Shown: one piece after another, positions 1 to 6,212 of the stretch
How positions within the stretch are numbered: the stretch's first letter is position 1
How the letters are laid out: each line of letters starts with the position of its first letter
NCBI GenBank assembly: GCA_030426875.1
Contig: JAUHXI010000038.1
Span: 1-10,017, forward strand
Reading direction: 5' to 3'
From: a bacterium
Lineage (GTDB): Bacteria; Patescibacteriota; Gracilibacteria; UM-FILTER-43-11
DNA: 10,017 nucleotides
Notes under the pieces: model-generated
What the model saw: only the letters and a program-made list of their open reading frames with translations
Database searches by the model: none
What the model was told of the DNA's origin: nothing
Position numbers and translations under genes: made by a program

Positions 1-390
1 GCTGATGAGATGATAAGACTTGGTGAGTTGGAGCGGGTGAAGAGTCGGTACTTTAAATATCATCAAAAAAAATACCTTCCTTGCCGCAGTGCCGATTTGA
101 GTTTTTTTTCTGCCATTGAAATGGTTCATGTTGATGGGGTTCTCAATCGTCTTTCGGATAAGAATGGGAATGAATTGAGTGCTCATTCTCATGAAGACGT
201 GCCTTGGTTGGCCACTGATGACCAACATGACATTGATTATGACTTGGTTTTTCAACGGAGCCAGTCTTTTGCTCAAACGAATTTGAATGCAATGTGGCAA
301 GCAGCCTCCGGTCAGGATATTGTGAATGAATTGGGCCACATGCCAGACGTTGAATATGATTATTATCAGAATTTACCAGTAAAAAGATGA
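1..390 (+). CDS. Hypothetical protein (3' part), possible antitoxin of the MazF pair
   Basis: The frame is open to the left edge, so the true start may lie outside the window. The first internal ATG is at base 10, which would give 126 residues. I do not recognise the family. The N-terminal part is basic (RVKSRYFKYHQKK). The middle is acidic and histidine-rich (about residues 58-80 counted from the ATG at 10), and the rest looks helical. It has no signal peptide, no membrane segment and no visible AbrB, MetJ/Arc or helix-turn-helix signature. Its TGA stop overlaps the ATG of the next gene, a PemK/MazF toxin, by four bases. Immediately upstream and translationally coupled is where the antitoxin of such an operon usually sits. 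At 126 residues or more it is longer than most MazE-type antitoxins, so the antitoxin role is inferred from position only. Confidence 0.6.
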   Translation, partial: ADEMIRLGELERVKSRYFKYHQKKYLPCRSADLSFFSAIEMVHVDGVLNRLSDKNGNELSAHSHEDVPWLATDDQHDIDYDLVFQRSQSFAQTNLNAMWQAASGQDIVNELGHMPDVEYDYYQNLPVKR

Positions 391-734
391 TGTTTAAACC
401 ACAACAGGGTGATATTTATCTGGTCGATTTTGACCCGAGTGTTGGTCGTGAATTTCAAAAACAAAGGCCGGCTTTGGTGATTCAATCTAATAAAACATTG
501 AATAATGCTAGTTTAATCACGGTGATGGCTTTGACATCTAACACAAAAAATAAGCAAAATGACGATATTCTGGTTTTAAGGAATGATAAAAATAACCTTT
601 TTTGTGATTCTCTTGTTAAAGTTCAAGCCATTCACGCCTTTGACCGGCAGCGTTTTGTAAATAAAATTGGGAAGGTGGATCTGGGAGTGCTGACTTCGGT
701 TAAATGCTATATTCAGAAACATTTTGGGTTTTAA
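387..734 (+). CDS. Type II toxin-antitoxin system PemK/MazF-family toxin
   Basis: Predicted endoribonuclease toxin of the MazF/PemK/CcdB-like fold, a family that cleaves RNA at short sequence motifs and inhibits growth unless bound by its antitoxin. The 115-residue length is typical. The diagnostic N-terminal block is present at residues 8-32: GDIYLVDFDP, then G20, then RPALVI at 27-32, including the family's catalytic arginine (R27). A second block, LITVMALTSNT at 43-53, corresponds to the central strand. The block from about 72 to 97 (CDSLVKVQAIHAFDRQRF followed by IGK) contains the conserved serine (S75) and the D-x-x-R-F/L signature. The start ATG overlaps the upstream TGA (ATGA). A second ATG follows directly at 390, so the start may be one codon later. 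There is no Shine-Dalgarno sequence, so translation is probably coupled to the upstream gene. Confidence 0.92.
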   Translation: MMFKPQQGDIYLVDFDPSVGREFQKQRPALVIQSNKTLNNASLITVMALTSNTKNKQNDDILVLRNDKNNLFCDSLVKVQAIHAFDRQRFVNKIGKVDLGVLTSVKCYIQKHFGF

Positions 735-796
735 TTTCCCCTTGATCTGAAGTTACTATTCATCACAAAATTCCTATTGAAAAATACAGGCATAGG

Positions 797-863
797 ATTA
801 TGATGTGAATATTCTCTAGTTGTGCATAGAACGGGATAATTTACGTATAATTTTCATCATAAT
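797..863 (+). promoter_or_regulatory. Candidate promoter and flanking 9-bp inverted repeat before the DUF3592-like gene
   Basis: A perfect -10 hexamer TATAAT lies at 846-851, only 12 bases before the ATG at 864; GATAAT at 835-840 is an alternative. No good -35 box is at the right distance: TTGTGC at 820-825 would need a 20-base spacer. The arms ATTATGATG (797-805) and CATCATAAT (855-863) form a perfect 9-bp inverted repeat that brackets the promoter and ends exactly at the start codon. It could be an operator or an RNA hairpin, or chance in AT-rich DNA. Confidence 0.35.
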
Positions 864-1535
864 ATGATCACTGTTTTTCTTAACATCATCAGTCATCCTA
901 TTATTTTGATGGTCGTTGCGATTTTTTCTCTCATTTCTTCGTTTTTTTTCGCTAAAAGTAAGGGGAGGAGTTTTTCCATTCTTGTGAGCCTTTTTTTACT
1001 TGTCTTTGGTGTTTTTAATTTCGCTTGGGGGCATCATTTATCGCAGTATTTGATCAATCGGCATGGTGTTGAGGCGGTGGGGGTCTTGATTGCTGTGGAG
1101 GATGTTGCTTTTGTTGATCATCAACAGCCGGTGATGCGTTATAATCTACTCATCAAAACTGATTCTAACGAGGTGATTGAGGTCTATTTTTTAAATTCAG
1201 ATTCTGATTTGCACCCTCTTTTAAAGACTGATTTTAGCAACTTTTCTATTGGAAAAGAATTCAGACTTAAATATATGGAAAATGATCCAATGTTTTTTAC
1301 TATTTTTTCTGAGGTGCAGGTTGGGTATTCTAAAAATGCTGTTTGTAATCAGGTGGTTTATCAGTTGAATGAGGCTATGGCAAAGTTGAAATTTGACCCT
1401 CAAAATGAGCGCTTTCAAGATGATTTTGCATTACTATTGCTTCAATATGAACGTGAGGATTGTTATACTAATCAGGCTACGTTGGAGTATTATCAAGACA
1501 CATTCAAGCGATTGAATGTAGAGATGTGGTTGTAA
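864..1535 (+). CDS. Membrane protein with DUF3592-like extracytoplasmic domain
   Basis: Protein of 223 residues. Two hydrophobic helices (about residues 8-29 and 37-55), joined by a short basic loop (KSKGR), form an N-terminal hairpin; the positive loop suggests that the loop is cytoplasmic and that both flanks face outward. From about 68 to 150 there is a beta-rich region with the pattern G-x-x-A-x-G-V, then hydrophobic strands, then SIGKEFRLKYMENDP. This resembles the layout of DUF3592 proteins (membrane helix, small beta domain, 'G-x-x-v-x-V-x-Y-x-P-x-x-P' near the end). The C-terminal 65 residues look helical and carry one of the two cysteines (C200; the other is C161), which could form a disulfide outside the cell. 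Function is unknown. It lies 129 bases after the toxin gene, with its own -10 box, so it is probably transcribed separately. The DUF3592 assignment is by eye and tentative. Confidence 0.75.
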   Translation: MITVFLNIISHPIILMVVAIFSLISSFFFAKSKGRSFSILVSLFLLVFGVFNFAWGHHLSQYLINRHGVEAVGVLIAVEDVAFVDHQQPVMRYNLLIKTDSNEVIEVYFLNSDSDLHPLLKTDFSNFSIGKEFRLKYMENDPMFFTIFSEVQVGYSKNAVCNQVVYQLNEAMAKLKFDPQNERFQDDFALLLLQYEREDCYTNQATLEYYQDTFKRLNVEMWL

Positions 1536-1616
1536 ATGGATTTGATTTTTTATGCTTAAAAATTCACTCATTTAGTATTTTGGTATGTTTTAGAATTTGG
1601 GACTAACTAAAATCCG

Positions 1617-1645
1617 TTGACTCTTCAATTTAAAAATAAGACAAT
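1617..1645 (+). promoter_or_regulatory. Predicted sigma70-type promoter of the crtI-like gene (near-leaderless)
   Basis: TTGACT (1617-1622) and GACAAT (1640-1645) are separated by 17 bases. Transcription would start near 1651-1653, that is within a few bases of the ATG at 1655, so the mRNA would have almost no leader; this agrees with the absence of a Shine-Dalgarno site. The 11 bases GTTGACTCTTC recur in front of the gene at 4553, and TTGACTC recurs at 9564. Confidence 0.5.
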
Positions 1646-1654
1646 GGACTAACG

Positions 1655-3175
1655 ATGAACCAAAAAAAGAAAATCATTATTATAGGTGCTGGCCCCGGTG
1701 GGCTTTGTGCTGGTATGATTTTGAGCTATCGTGGTTTTGACGTGACGATTTATGAAAAAGATGAACAGGTTGGTGGTCGAAATAAGAATCTAAAATTGGG
1801 TGACTACACCTTTGACGTAGGCCCCACATTTGTGATGATGAAATTCATTTTTGATGAAATGTTTGAAGAGGCAGGCAAAAAATTGGACGATTACTTGCAA
1901 ATGGATTTGTTAGACATTAGTTATCAGCTCAGATATTTTAATAAGGAGGTTGATGTTTATTGGGATAAGACTAAGCTCAAAAAGGAGTTGGAGCAGAAGA
2001 TTGGAATGACTCCTGAGATGTATGATTATTTTTTTGATCGGGAAAAAAAACGTTTTGATCATATATTTCCTTGTTTGCAAAAACCTTATCACAAGCTCAA
2101 AAATAACTTTAATTTGGATTTAATCAAGACGATTCCTCACCTTTCCTTGGGGCATTCGGTATTTAGCGAGTTGGGACGGTACATTAAAAAGGAAGAAGAC
2201 CGCTTGGTGTTTAGTTTTCAGACTAAATATTTGGGAATGGCACCGTGGAAATGCCCTGCTTTTTTCATGATTTTGTCTTATTTAGAGCACGCGTTTGGCA
2301 TTTATCATGTTCAAGGTGGATTGGGTAAAATTTCTGAAGCGATGGCTAAGGTTACTAGAGAAAATGGAGGTGTGATTCATCTTAAAAAACCGGTTAAATC
2401 TCTTTTATTTGAAGGTAAAAAAGTCATTGGGGTCGAATTGGAAAATGGTGAAAAGGATTATGCCGATGATACGATTATCAATGCTGATTTCAGTTGGGCG
2501 ATGACCCACCTTGCAAAGGGAAAAACTAAAAAATACACACCTAAAAAATTGAAGAAGAAAAAGTATTCTTGTTCGATGTTGATGCTTTATTTGGGAGTGA
2601 AAAAAACCTTTGATTTAGAACATCATACTGTTGTTTTTTCAAAGAATTATGAGGAATATATCAATCGTATCAATAATTCTGGCCAAATGTATGAGGATTT
2701 ATCAATTTATATTCGTAATCCGAATAAAATTGACTCTACTTTGGCGCCTAAAGGTAAAACGGCCTTGTATGTTTTGGTGCCAGCTCCTAACAATAAAAGT
2801 GGTTTAGATTGGGACAGTATAAAAGATGAATGGCGTGATCGTGTGTTGGATATTATGGAAGATCGACTTAATATGAAGGGGTTGCGCGAATCGATTGAGG
2901 TGGAACACATCATTACTCCTGATGATTGGGAGGCTGATTTTAATGTCCATTTGGGAGCTGTTTTTAATCTTTCTCATACTTTGGATCAAATGCTCTATCT
3001 TAGGCCTCGAAATGAATTTGAAGAGTTTGATAATTGTTATTTGGTTGGTGGTGGCACTCATCCTGGCTCAAGTTTACCCACTATTTATGAATCATCTCGA
3101 ATTTCTTCTAATTTGATTTCTGATAAGTATGGTATTGACTATGAAACGCTCAATAAAAATTATCCAAAAAAGTAG
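1655..3175 (+). CDS. Phytoene desaturase (CrtI)-family NAD(P)/FAD-dependent oxidoreductase
   Basis: FAD-dependent enzyme of the CrtI/phytoene desaturase superfamily, which desaturates, isomerises or oxygenates C30/C40 polyprenes such as phytoene. The length of 506 residues is normal for the family. The N-terminal dinucleotide-binding motif IIIIGAGPGGLCAGM (7-21) is followed by the acidic residue ending the second strand (E34) and the GGR motif (40-42); DVGPTFV (54-60) corresponds to the family's 'DxGPT' block. Near the C-terminus, CYLVGGGTHPGSSLP (461-475) is the hallmark FAD-contact motif (GAGTHPGxG-like). The start is the first ATG after the promoter and gives a correctly placed Rossmann motif. 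No phytoene synthase is in the window, so the substrate and reaction (desaturase, isomerase or ketolase) cannot be fixed. The 53-base gap to the ABC1 kinase gene, with no terminator, suggests an operon. Confidence 0.9.
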   Translation: MNQKKKIIIIGAGPGGLCAGMILSYRGFDVTIYEKDEQVGGRNKNLKLGDYTFDVGPTFVMMKFIFDEMFEEAGKKLDDYLQMDLLDISYQLRYFNKEVDVYWDKTKLKKELEQKIGMTPEMYDYFFDREKKRFDHIFPCLQKPYHKLKNNFNLDLIKTIPHLSLGHSVFSELGRYIKKEEDRLVFSFQTKYLGMAPWKCPAFFMILSYLEHAFGIYHVQGGLGKISEAMAKVTRENGGVIHLKKPVKSLLFEGKKVIGVELENGEKDYADDTIINADFSWAMTHLAKGKTKKYTPKKLKKKKYSCSMLMLYLGVKKTFDLEHHTVVFSKNYEEYINRINNSGQMYEDLSIYIRNPNKIDSTLAPKGKTALYVLVPAPNNKSGLDWDSIKDEWRDRVLDIMEDRLNMKGLRESIEVEHIITPDDWEADFNVHLGAVFNLSHTLDQMLYLRPRNEFEEFDNCYLVGGGTHPGSSLPTIYESSRISSNLISDKYGIDYETLNKNYPKK

Positions 3176-3228
3176 AGCGTAGTCGTTTTTAAGATTCTTT
3201 TCACTTGCTTTAATTTTAAATAAATTTT

Positions 3229-4428
3229 ATGAGTATTTTCCAATTCATCCAGCTCGTACGGATGATTTATGGTCGAAAAGAGTTAAATCTTGAAGCGATT
3301 CAAAAAATGGGGCTTTTGGCTATAAAAATTGGCCAAGTGCATGCGCTCCGTTTGGACTTTTTGCCAGTTGAAAAATGTCGAGAGCTTGCTAAGCTTTACC
3401 AAAAAACCACTCCCATTCCTTCGGAGTCAGTTTTGGAACAAGTGGATCAGTCTCAGTTTAAAACAATTGATAAAAATCCCCTTGCTTCGGCTTCTATTGG
3501 TCAGGTGCATCGGGCGCAACTCAAGGATGGAACAGAGGTGGTCATTAAGGTCGTTAAGGCAGACTTTAAGGCGGCGTTTAAAAAAGATGTGAAAAAAGTA
3601 AAATGGCTTTTTAGACTGGCTATCTTTTTTTATCGGAAATTAAAGGGGGTTTTTGATCCTATTGCCGTCTTGGAGCACATTGAAGACTATACATTAAGAG
3701 AGCTCAATCTGCTCAATGAGATTGAAGGGCAGAACACACTCAGAGAGATTTATGAAAAAAACAAAAACACTTATGGCCTAAATAAATTGGCGTTTCCTAA
3801 AATTTATCCTGAATTGTCTTCAGAAAATGTAATGGTATCCGAGTTTATTCCAGGTAAAACCTTTGATGAACTTTTAGACCACGAAATGAAGTATGAAACA
3901 CTATTGAAGCTGTTCCATATTCACGGCTTTTATATTTTCAACATTGGCACCTTTCATGGCGACATCCACCCCGGTAACTTGATGTTCCACGACGACAAAA
4001 TATACTTTATTGATACGGGGGCTGTTAGCCATGTGAGTTCTAGAATGCAGCATGGTTTGTTTGATTTTTTTGATAAGTTGAGTCAGTACGATTATGAGCA
4101 TGCAGCAGAAAATCTTAACAAAATGGCGAAAAAACGGCTCAAAGAAAGCGAAATTGAAGATTTTAAGGCAAAATTTAAGTCTCTCTATGCTGATTTTGAT
4201 GGGACCAGTGTTTCGGAGGTCAGTATGACTAAAAAGATGATGCAAACGATAAAATTGGGTGTTAAAAGTGGCATGCGGTTTGAGAAAAGCATGTTCGCGA
4301 TCATCAAAAGTATGATGTTTTTGGATGGGATGGTGATTCGGAATAATCCAGATGCGGTCTTGCTAAAAGACATGCAGCCTTTTATGAAAGAGCTGAATGA
4401 TTTTAAGGATGAGAAAAATAAAACCTAA
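3229..4428 (+). CDS. ABC1/UbiB/AarF-family atypical kinase, compact form
   Basis: ABC1 (UbiB/ADCK/AarF) proteins are atypical kinase-like ATPases that support the synthesis or handling of isoprenoid lipids, chiefly quinones. The 399 residues contain the family marker KxGQ at 33-36 (KIGQ), the alanine-rich nucleotide loop ASASIGQVH at 87-95, the lysine in VVIKVVK (K107), the acidic helix RELNLLNEIEGQN (157-169), a catalytic loop FHGDIHPGN (242-250; D245, N250) and a metal-binding DFG equivalent IDTG (261-264; D262). In this last motif threonine replaces the usual phenylalanine. The protein is short for the family: little precedes KxGQ, and there is no C-terminal pair of membrane helices as in E. 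coli UbiB. It follows the CrtI-like gene by 53 bases with no terminator or clear promoter, so it is probably co-transcribed with it. This suggests work on the same isoprenoid-derived membrane lipid, which is inference. Confidence 0.9.
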   Translation: MSIFQFIQLVRMIYGRKELNLEAIQKMGLLAIKIGQVHALRLDFLPVEKCRELAKLYQKTTPIPSESVLEQVDQSQFKTIDKNPLASASIGQVHRAQLKDGTEVVIKVVKADFKAAFKKDVKKVKWLFRLAIFFYRKLKGVFDPIAVLEHIEDYTLRELNLLNEIEGQNTLREIYEKNKNTYGLNKLAFPKIYPELSSENVMVSEFIPGKTFDELLDHEMKYETLLKLFHIHGFYIFNIGTFHGDIHPGNLMFHDDKIYFIDTGAVSHVSSRMQHGLFDFFDKLSQYDYEHAAENLNKMAKKRLKESEIEDFKAKFKSLYADFDGTSVSEVSMTKKMMQTIKLGVKSGMRFEKSMFAIIKSMMFLDGMVIRNNPDAVLLKDMQPFMKELNDFKDEKNKT

Positions 4429-4489
4429 TCAGTGTATATTATTGTCTTTGTAAGGGATTTTTATATTGTTGCGAAAATTTTGAGTTTTG

Positions 4490-4534
4490 TTGACTCTTCT
4501 TTATCATTGGATTAAATTTACCGTGGAGTATAAT
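4490..4534 (+). promoter_or_regulatory. Two candidate promoters before the tail-anchored protein gene
   Basis: Candidate 1 is TTGACT (4490-4495), 17 bases, then TAAATT (4513-4518); it sits in the shared GTTGACTCTTC string also found at 1616-1626. Candidate 2 is TTGGAT (4507-4512), 16 bases, then a perfect TATAAT (4529-4534), 18 bases before the ATG at 4553. The second has the better -10, the first the better -35. Either would leave a short leader without a Shine-Dalgarno site. Confidence 0.45.
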
Positions 4535-4552
4535 ACTTTATTGTAAATAGTA

Positions 4553-4981
4553 ATGAGCACCTTTACCTTTCCAAAAAAACCCAGTGTGCGGATTGAGATT
4601 GACTCTTCTTCCATTAAAATGTTTGTTGACAAGCATTGTGAGGCATATTCTTGGCCTCATATTGTAGGTGCTGGTTTGGTGGAGCCCAATTCTTTTCTTG
4701 AGAATACACTGGGTGGTCAACTCATATTTTTGGCCATTCAAGATGATTTCAATCAACCCAAACGGGCAAAGTATCTTGCTATTCCTAGTGAATTAAAACA
4801 AAAACAGGCTTATTTAGAGGCATTTAAACAATATTTTAGAGGGGAGTGGATCCCAGGAGAGTCGAGTTCTGATCAACTGACGGATCGCTTTGAAATCCCT
4901 CGTCAGAAAGGTTCATTTTTATTGGTTGCGATTTTTTTGCTAGCTTTGATTTTGTTTATCCTCTTCCTGTTTTTATTTTAA
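4553..4981 (+). CDS. Small tail-anchored membrane protein, possible PH-like (YcxB-like) domain
   Basis: Protein of 142 residues with a soluble N-terminal domain and a single very hydrophobic helix at the extreme C-terminus (121-142), preceded by basic residues (R117, K119). This predicts a tail anchor with the domain in the cytoplasm. The domain's pattern is a run of short strands (VRIEIDSSSIKMFVD), then a W-x-x-I turn (W34, I37), more strands (QLIFLAIQDD), YLAIPSEL (74-81) and a closing helix (QAYLEAFKQYF). This resembles the C-terminal PH-like domain of YcxB-type proteins, in which a 'W-x-x-I' and an 'IP' before a helix are typical; the match is by eye only. Function unknown. Its TAA stop shares the bases TTAA (4978-4981) with the stop of the convergent PrsW gene. 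It begins 124 bases after the kinase gene and has its own candidate promoter. Confidence 0.75.
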   Translation: MSTFTFPKKPSVRIEIDSSSIKMFVDKHCEAYSWPHIVGAGLVEPNSFLENTLGGQLIFLAIQDDFNQPKRAKYLAIPSELKQKQAYLEAFKQYFRGEWIPGESSSDQLTDRFEIPRQKGSFLLVAIFLLALILFILFLFLF

Positions 4982-6138
4982 TGGTTTTCATTTGCTTCAG
5001 CCGCTGTTTGATTGGCTTTTTGGATTTCTTTGGTGTGTTGTAGGACTGAAATCTGGAGCCTTAATTTTTCAAAATCAGCTTCGGGCATGGCTTTGCTGCC
5101 AATTAGGCCGTATTGGATTTGGCAGTTTTTTGAGCGGATCAAGAGGGTTACAGTGATGGCTAAGAATACTGCTAAAGCGGCTGGAAGTACTTTGGTTAGG
5201 GCTATGTTGAGCGTTCCACCAACTTGTAAGTTGAGCAATAAATTGAATAGAGCATGCAATAGGGCTGCTAAAAAGAAGCCTTGGGTGATGGAGATCGATT
5301 TGAAAATATTTTCTTTATTAGCGCTTTTTCTTAGAAAAATAGGAATGTGGTATTCACTTTTTTCAATCTCATAATTGGTCAGCATTGATTCTGAAAATAA
5401 GGAGATGCCATAAAAATATCCTAAGATTCCCGAGGTTCCCACGTGCAGTAGGGTGGTGAAAAAAGACCGATATAAGAACAGAGTGGTGAATTCGTCAGAC
5501 CCAAAGCTAAAATAAAAGAAGAGGATGTTTTCTACAAAAGCAAAGGCCAGTCCTACATAAAGGGCATTGACCATGGCGTTGCCCACTGAGTGGATTTTTT
5601 TATAAACCAAAAAAGGGTTGATGATGTATTTGAAATATTCTTCAGAAATGGCAAAAATGATGCTGCTGCCTGCAAATGATAAAATAAAACTTTCTGCTTT
5701 TCCTAGGTTGAAGGCCACTTCTATGATTAAAAAAATGCTAAAGAAAATCAGTATGGGGCTCAAGCTGTAGAGTTTGTTGTAAAGGATGGTAAAGGTTTTT
5801 GACCATTTGAGGTGATAAAAACACTTAAGGCCTATGGCACTGATAACGGTGAAGAGCAGGACAAAGGTAATGATGAAGAGGATGAGTAGGCCTAGTTGTA
5901 AGATCGCGTGGGCGAGTAAGTGGTTTAAAAAAGGCCAGATTTCTTGCAATTCTCCAATGAATTGACGGGAGAACCATTTGTCGAAGATGATGACAGGAAC
6001 GATGGAGAACATTCCTAGAATAAAAATTTTAATGATTTCTTTGATGGGTTGTTTGCGGGGATTTTTGGCATAAAAATAAGCTCCCCACAATATGATGGGG
6101 ACGAGTCCGGCCGAAAATATGAAGGGAAATTTGGACAT
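4978..6138 (-). CDS. PrsW-family intramembrane metalloprotease, paralogue A
   Basis: Multi-pass membrane protein of 386 residues. The catalytic signatures of PrsW (glutamic-type/metallo family within the CPBP-like superfamily) are all present: EExxK at 166-170 (EEYFK), GLAFAFVEN with E203-N204, R224 followed by H232 (RSFFTTLLH), and HALFN at 295-299. In Bacillus subtilis, PrsW makes the first cut in the anti-sigma factor RsiW; the substrate here is unknown. At least seven hydrophobic segments are visible, including an N-terminal pair (about 5-23 and 35-52) and one at 311-334. The C-terminal 50 residues are soluble, with a predicted helix (DFEKLRLQISVLQHTKEIQ). The gene is divergent from the coiled-coil surface protein, with 74 bases between the two ATGs. 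Paralogue B lies at 8120-9247; the catalytic core (163-260) is about three-quarters identical by hand alignment. Confidence 0.9.
   Translation of the reverse strand: MSKFPFIFSAGLVPIILWGAYFYAKNPRKQPIKEIIKIFILGMFSIVPVIIFDKWFSRQFIGELQEIWPFLNHLLAHAILQLGLLILFIITFVLLFTVISAIGLKCFYHLKWSKTFTILYNKLYSLSPILIFFSIFLIIEVAFNLGKAESFILSFAGSSIIFAISEEYFKYIINPFLVYKKIHSVGNAMVNALYVGLAFAFVENILFFYFSFGSDEFTTLFLYRSFFTTLLHVGTSGILGYFYGISLFSESMLTNYEIEKSEYHIPIFLRKSANKENIFKSISITQGFFLAALLHALFNLLLNLQVGGTLNIALTKVLPAALAVFLAITVTLLIRSKNCQIQYGLIGSKAMPEADFEKLRLQISVLQHTKEIQKANQTAAEANENH
5513..5547. repeat. 35-bp exact direct repeat, copy 1 (within PrsW paralogue A)
   Basis: These 35 bases are identical to 8625-8659 in paralogue B and encode the region of the conserved GLAFAFVENILFFY catalytic segment on the minus strand. 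A second exact block of 23 bases is shared between 5440-5462 and 8552-8574, around the RSxFTTLLHV segment. Outside these blocks third codon positions have diverged, so these are the best-conserved pieces of a gene duplication rather than a mobile repeat. Confidence 0.85.
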
Positions 6139-6143
6139 TATAC

Positions 6144-6173
6144 TTGCAATATATTTATTTTTGTGTTATTATA
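6144..6173. promoter_or_regulatory. Overlapping divergent promoters between PrsW A and the coiled-coil gene
   Basis: On the plus strand TTGCAA (6144-6149), a 17-base spacer and TATTAT (6167-6172) make a good sigma70-type promoter for the gene starting at 6213, with a leader of about 35 bases. On the minus strand a perfect TATAAT reads from 6173 to 6168, overlapping the plus-strand -10, but no clear minus-strand -35 is seen. If both are active, RNA polymerase could occupy only one direction at a time, which would couple the expression of protease and surface protein. Confidence 0.5.
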
Positions 6174-6212
6174 TTACTTCTCAATCATTTATTTCTTAAA
6201 ACAAAAACAAAT

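Noticed and set aside
388..390. UGA recoding, as in Gracilibacteria/Absconditabacteria
   Set aside because: TGA ends the first gene exactly at a MazF start, and none of the long, family-recognisable genes contains an in-frame TGA, so the standard code fits.
1910..3061. Antisense and out-of-frame open frames across the CrtI-like gene
   Set aside because: They lie opposite or out of register with a gene of clear family identity and show no recognisable motifs; they are low-complexity shadows of AT-rich coding DNA.
4588..4612. Another TTGACTCTTC promoter-like string
   Set aside because: It lies inside the coding region of the tail-anchored protein (Ile-Asp-Ser-Ser codons) with no gene start downstream; taken as coincidence.
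5012..5374. Plus-strand 120-codon frame inside PrsW paralogue A
   Set aside because: A similar plus-strand frame occurs at 8262-8486 in paralogue B only because the two genes are homologous; the minus-strand protein carries the conserved motifs.
6144..6212. Upstream TTG start that would add 23 residues to the coiled-coil protein
   Set aside because: The TTG is part of a good -35 box (TTGCAA) and the added region contains the -10; the ATG at 6213 gives a normal basic N-terminus plus membrane helix.
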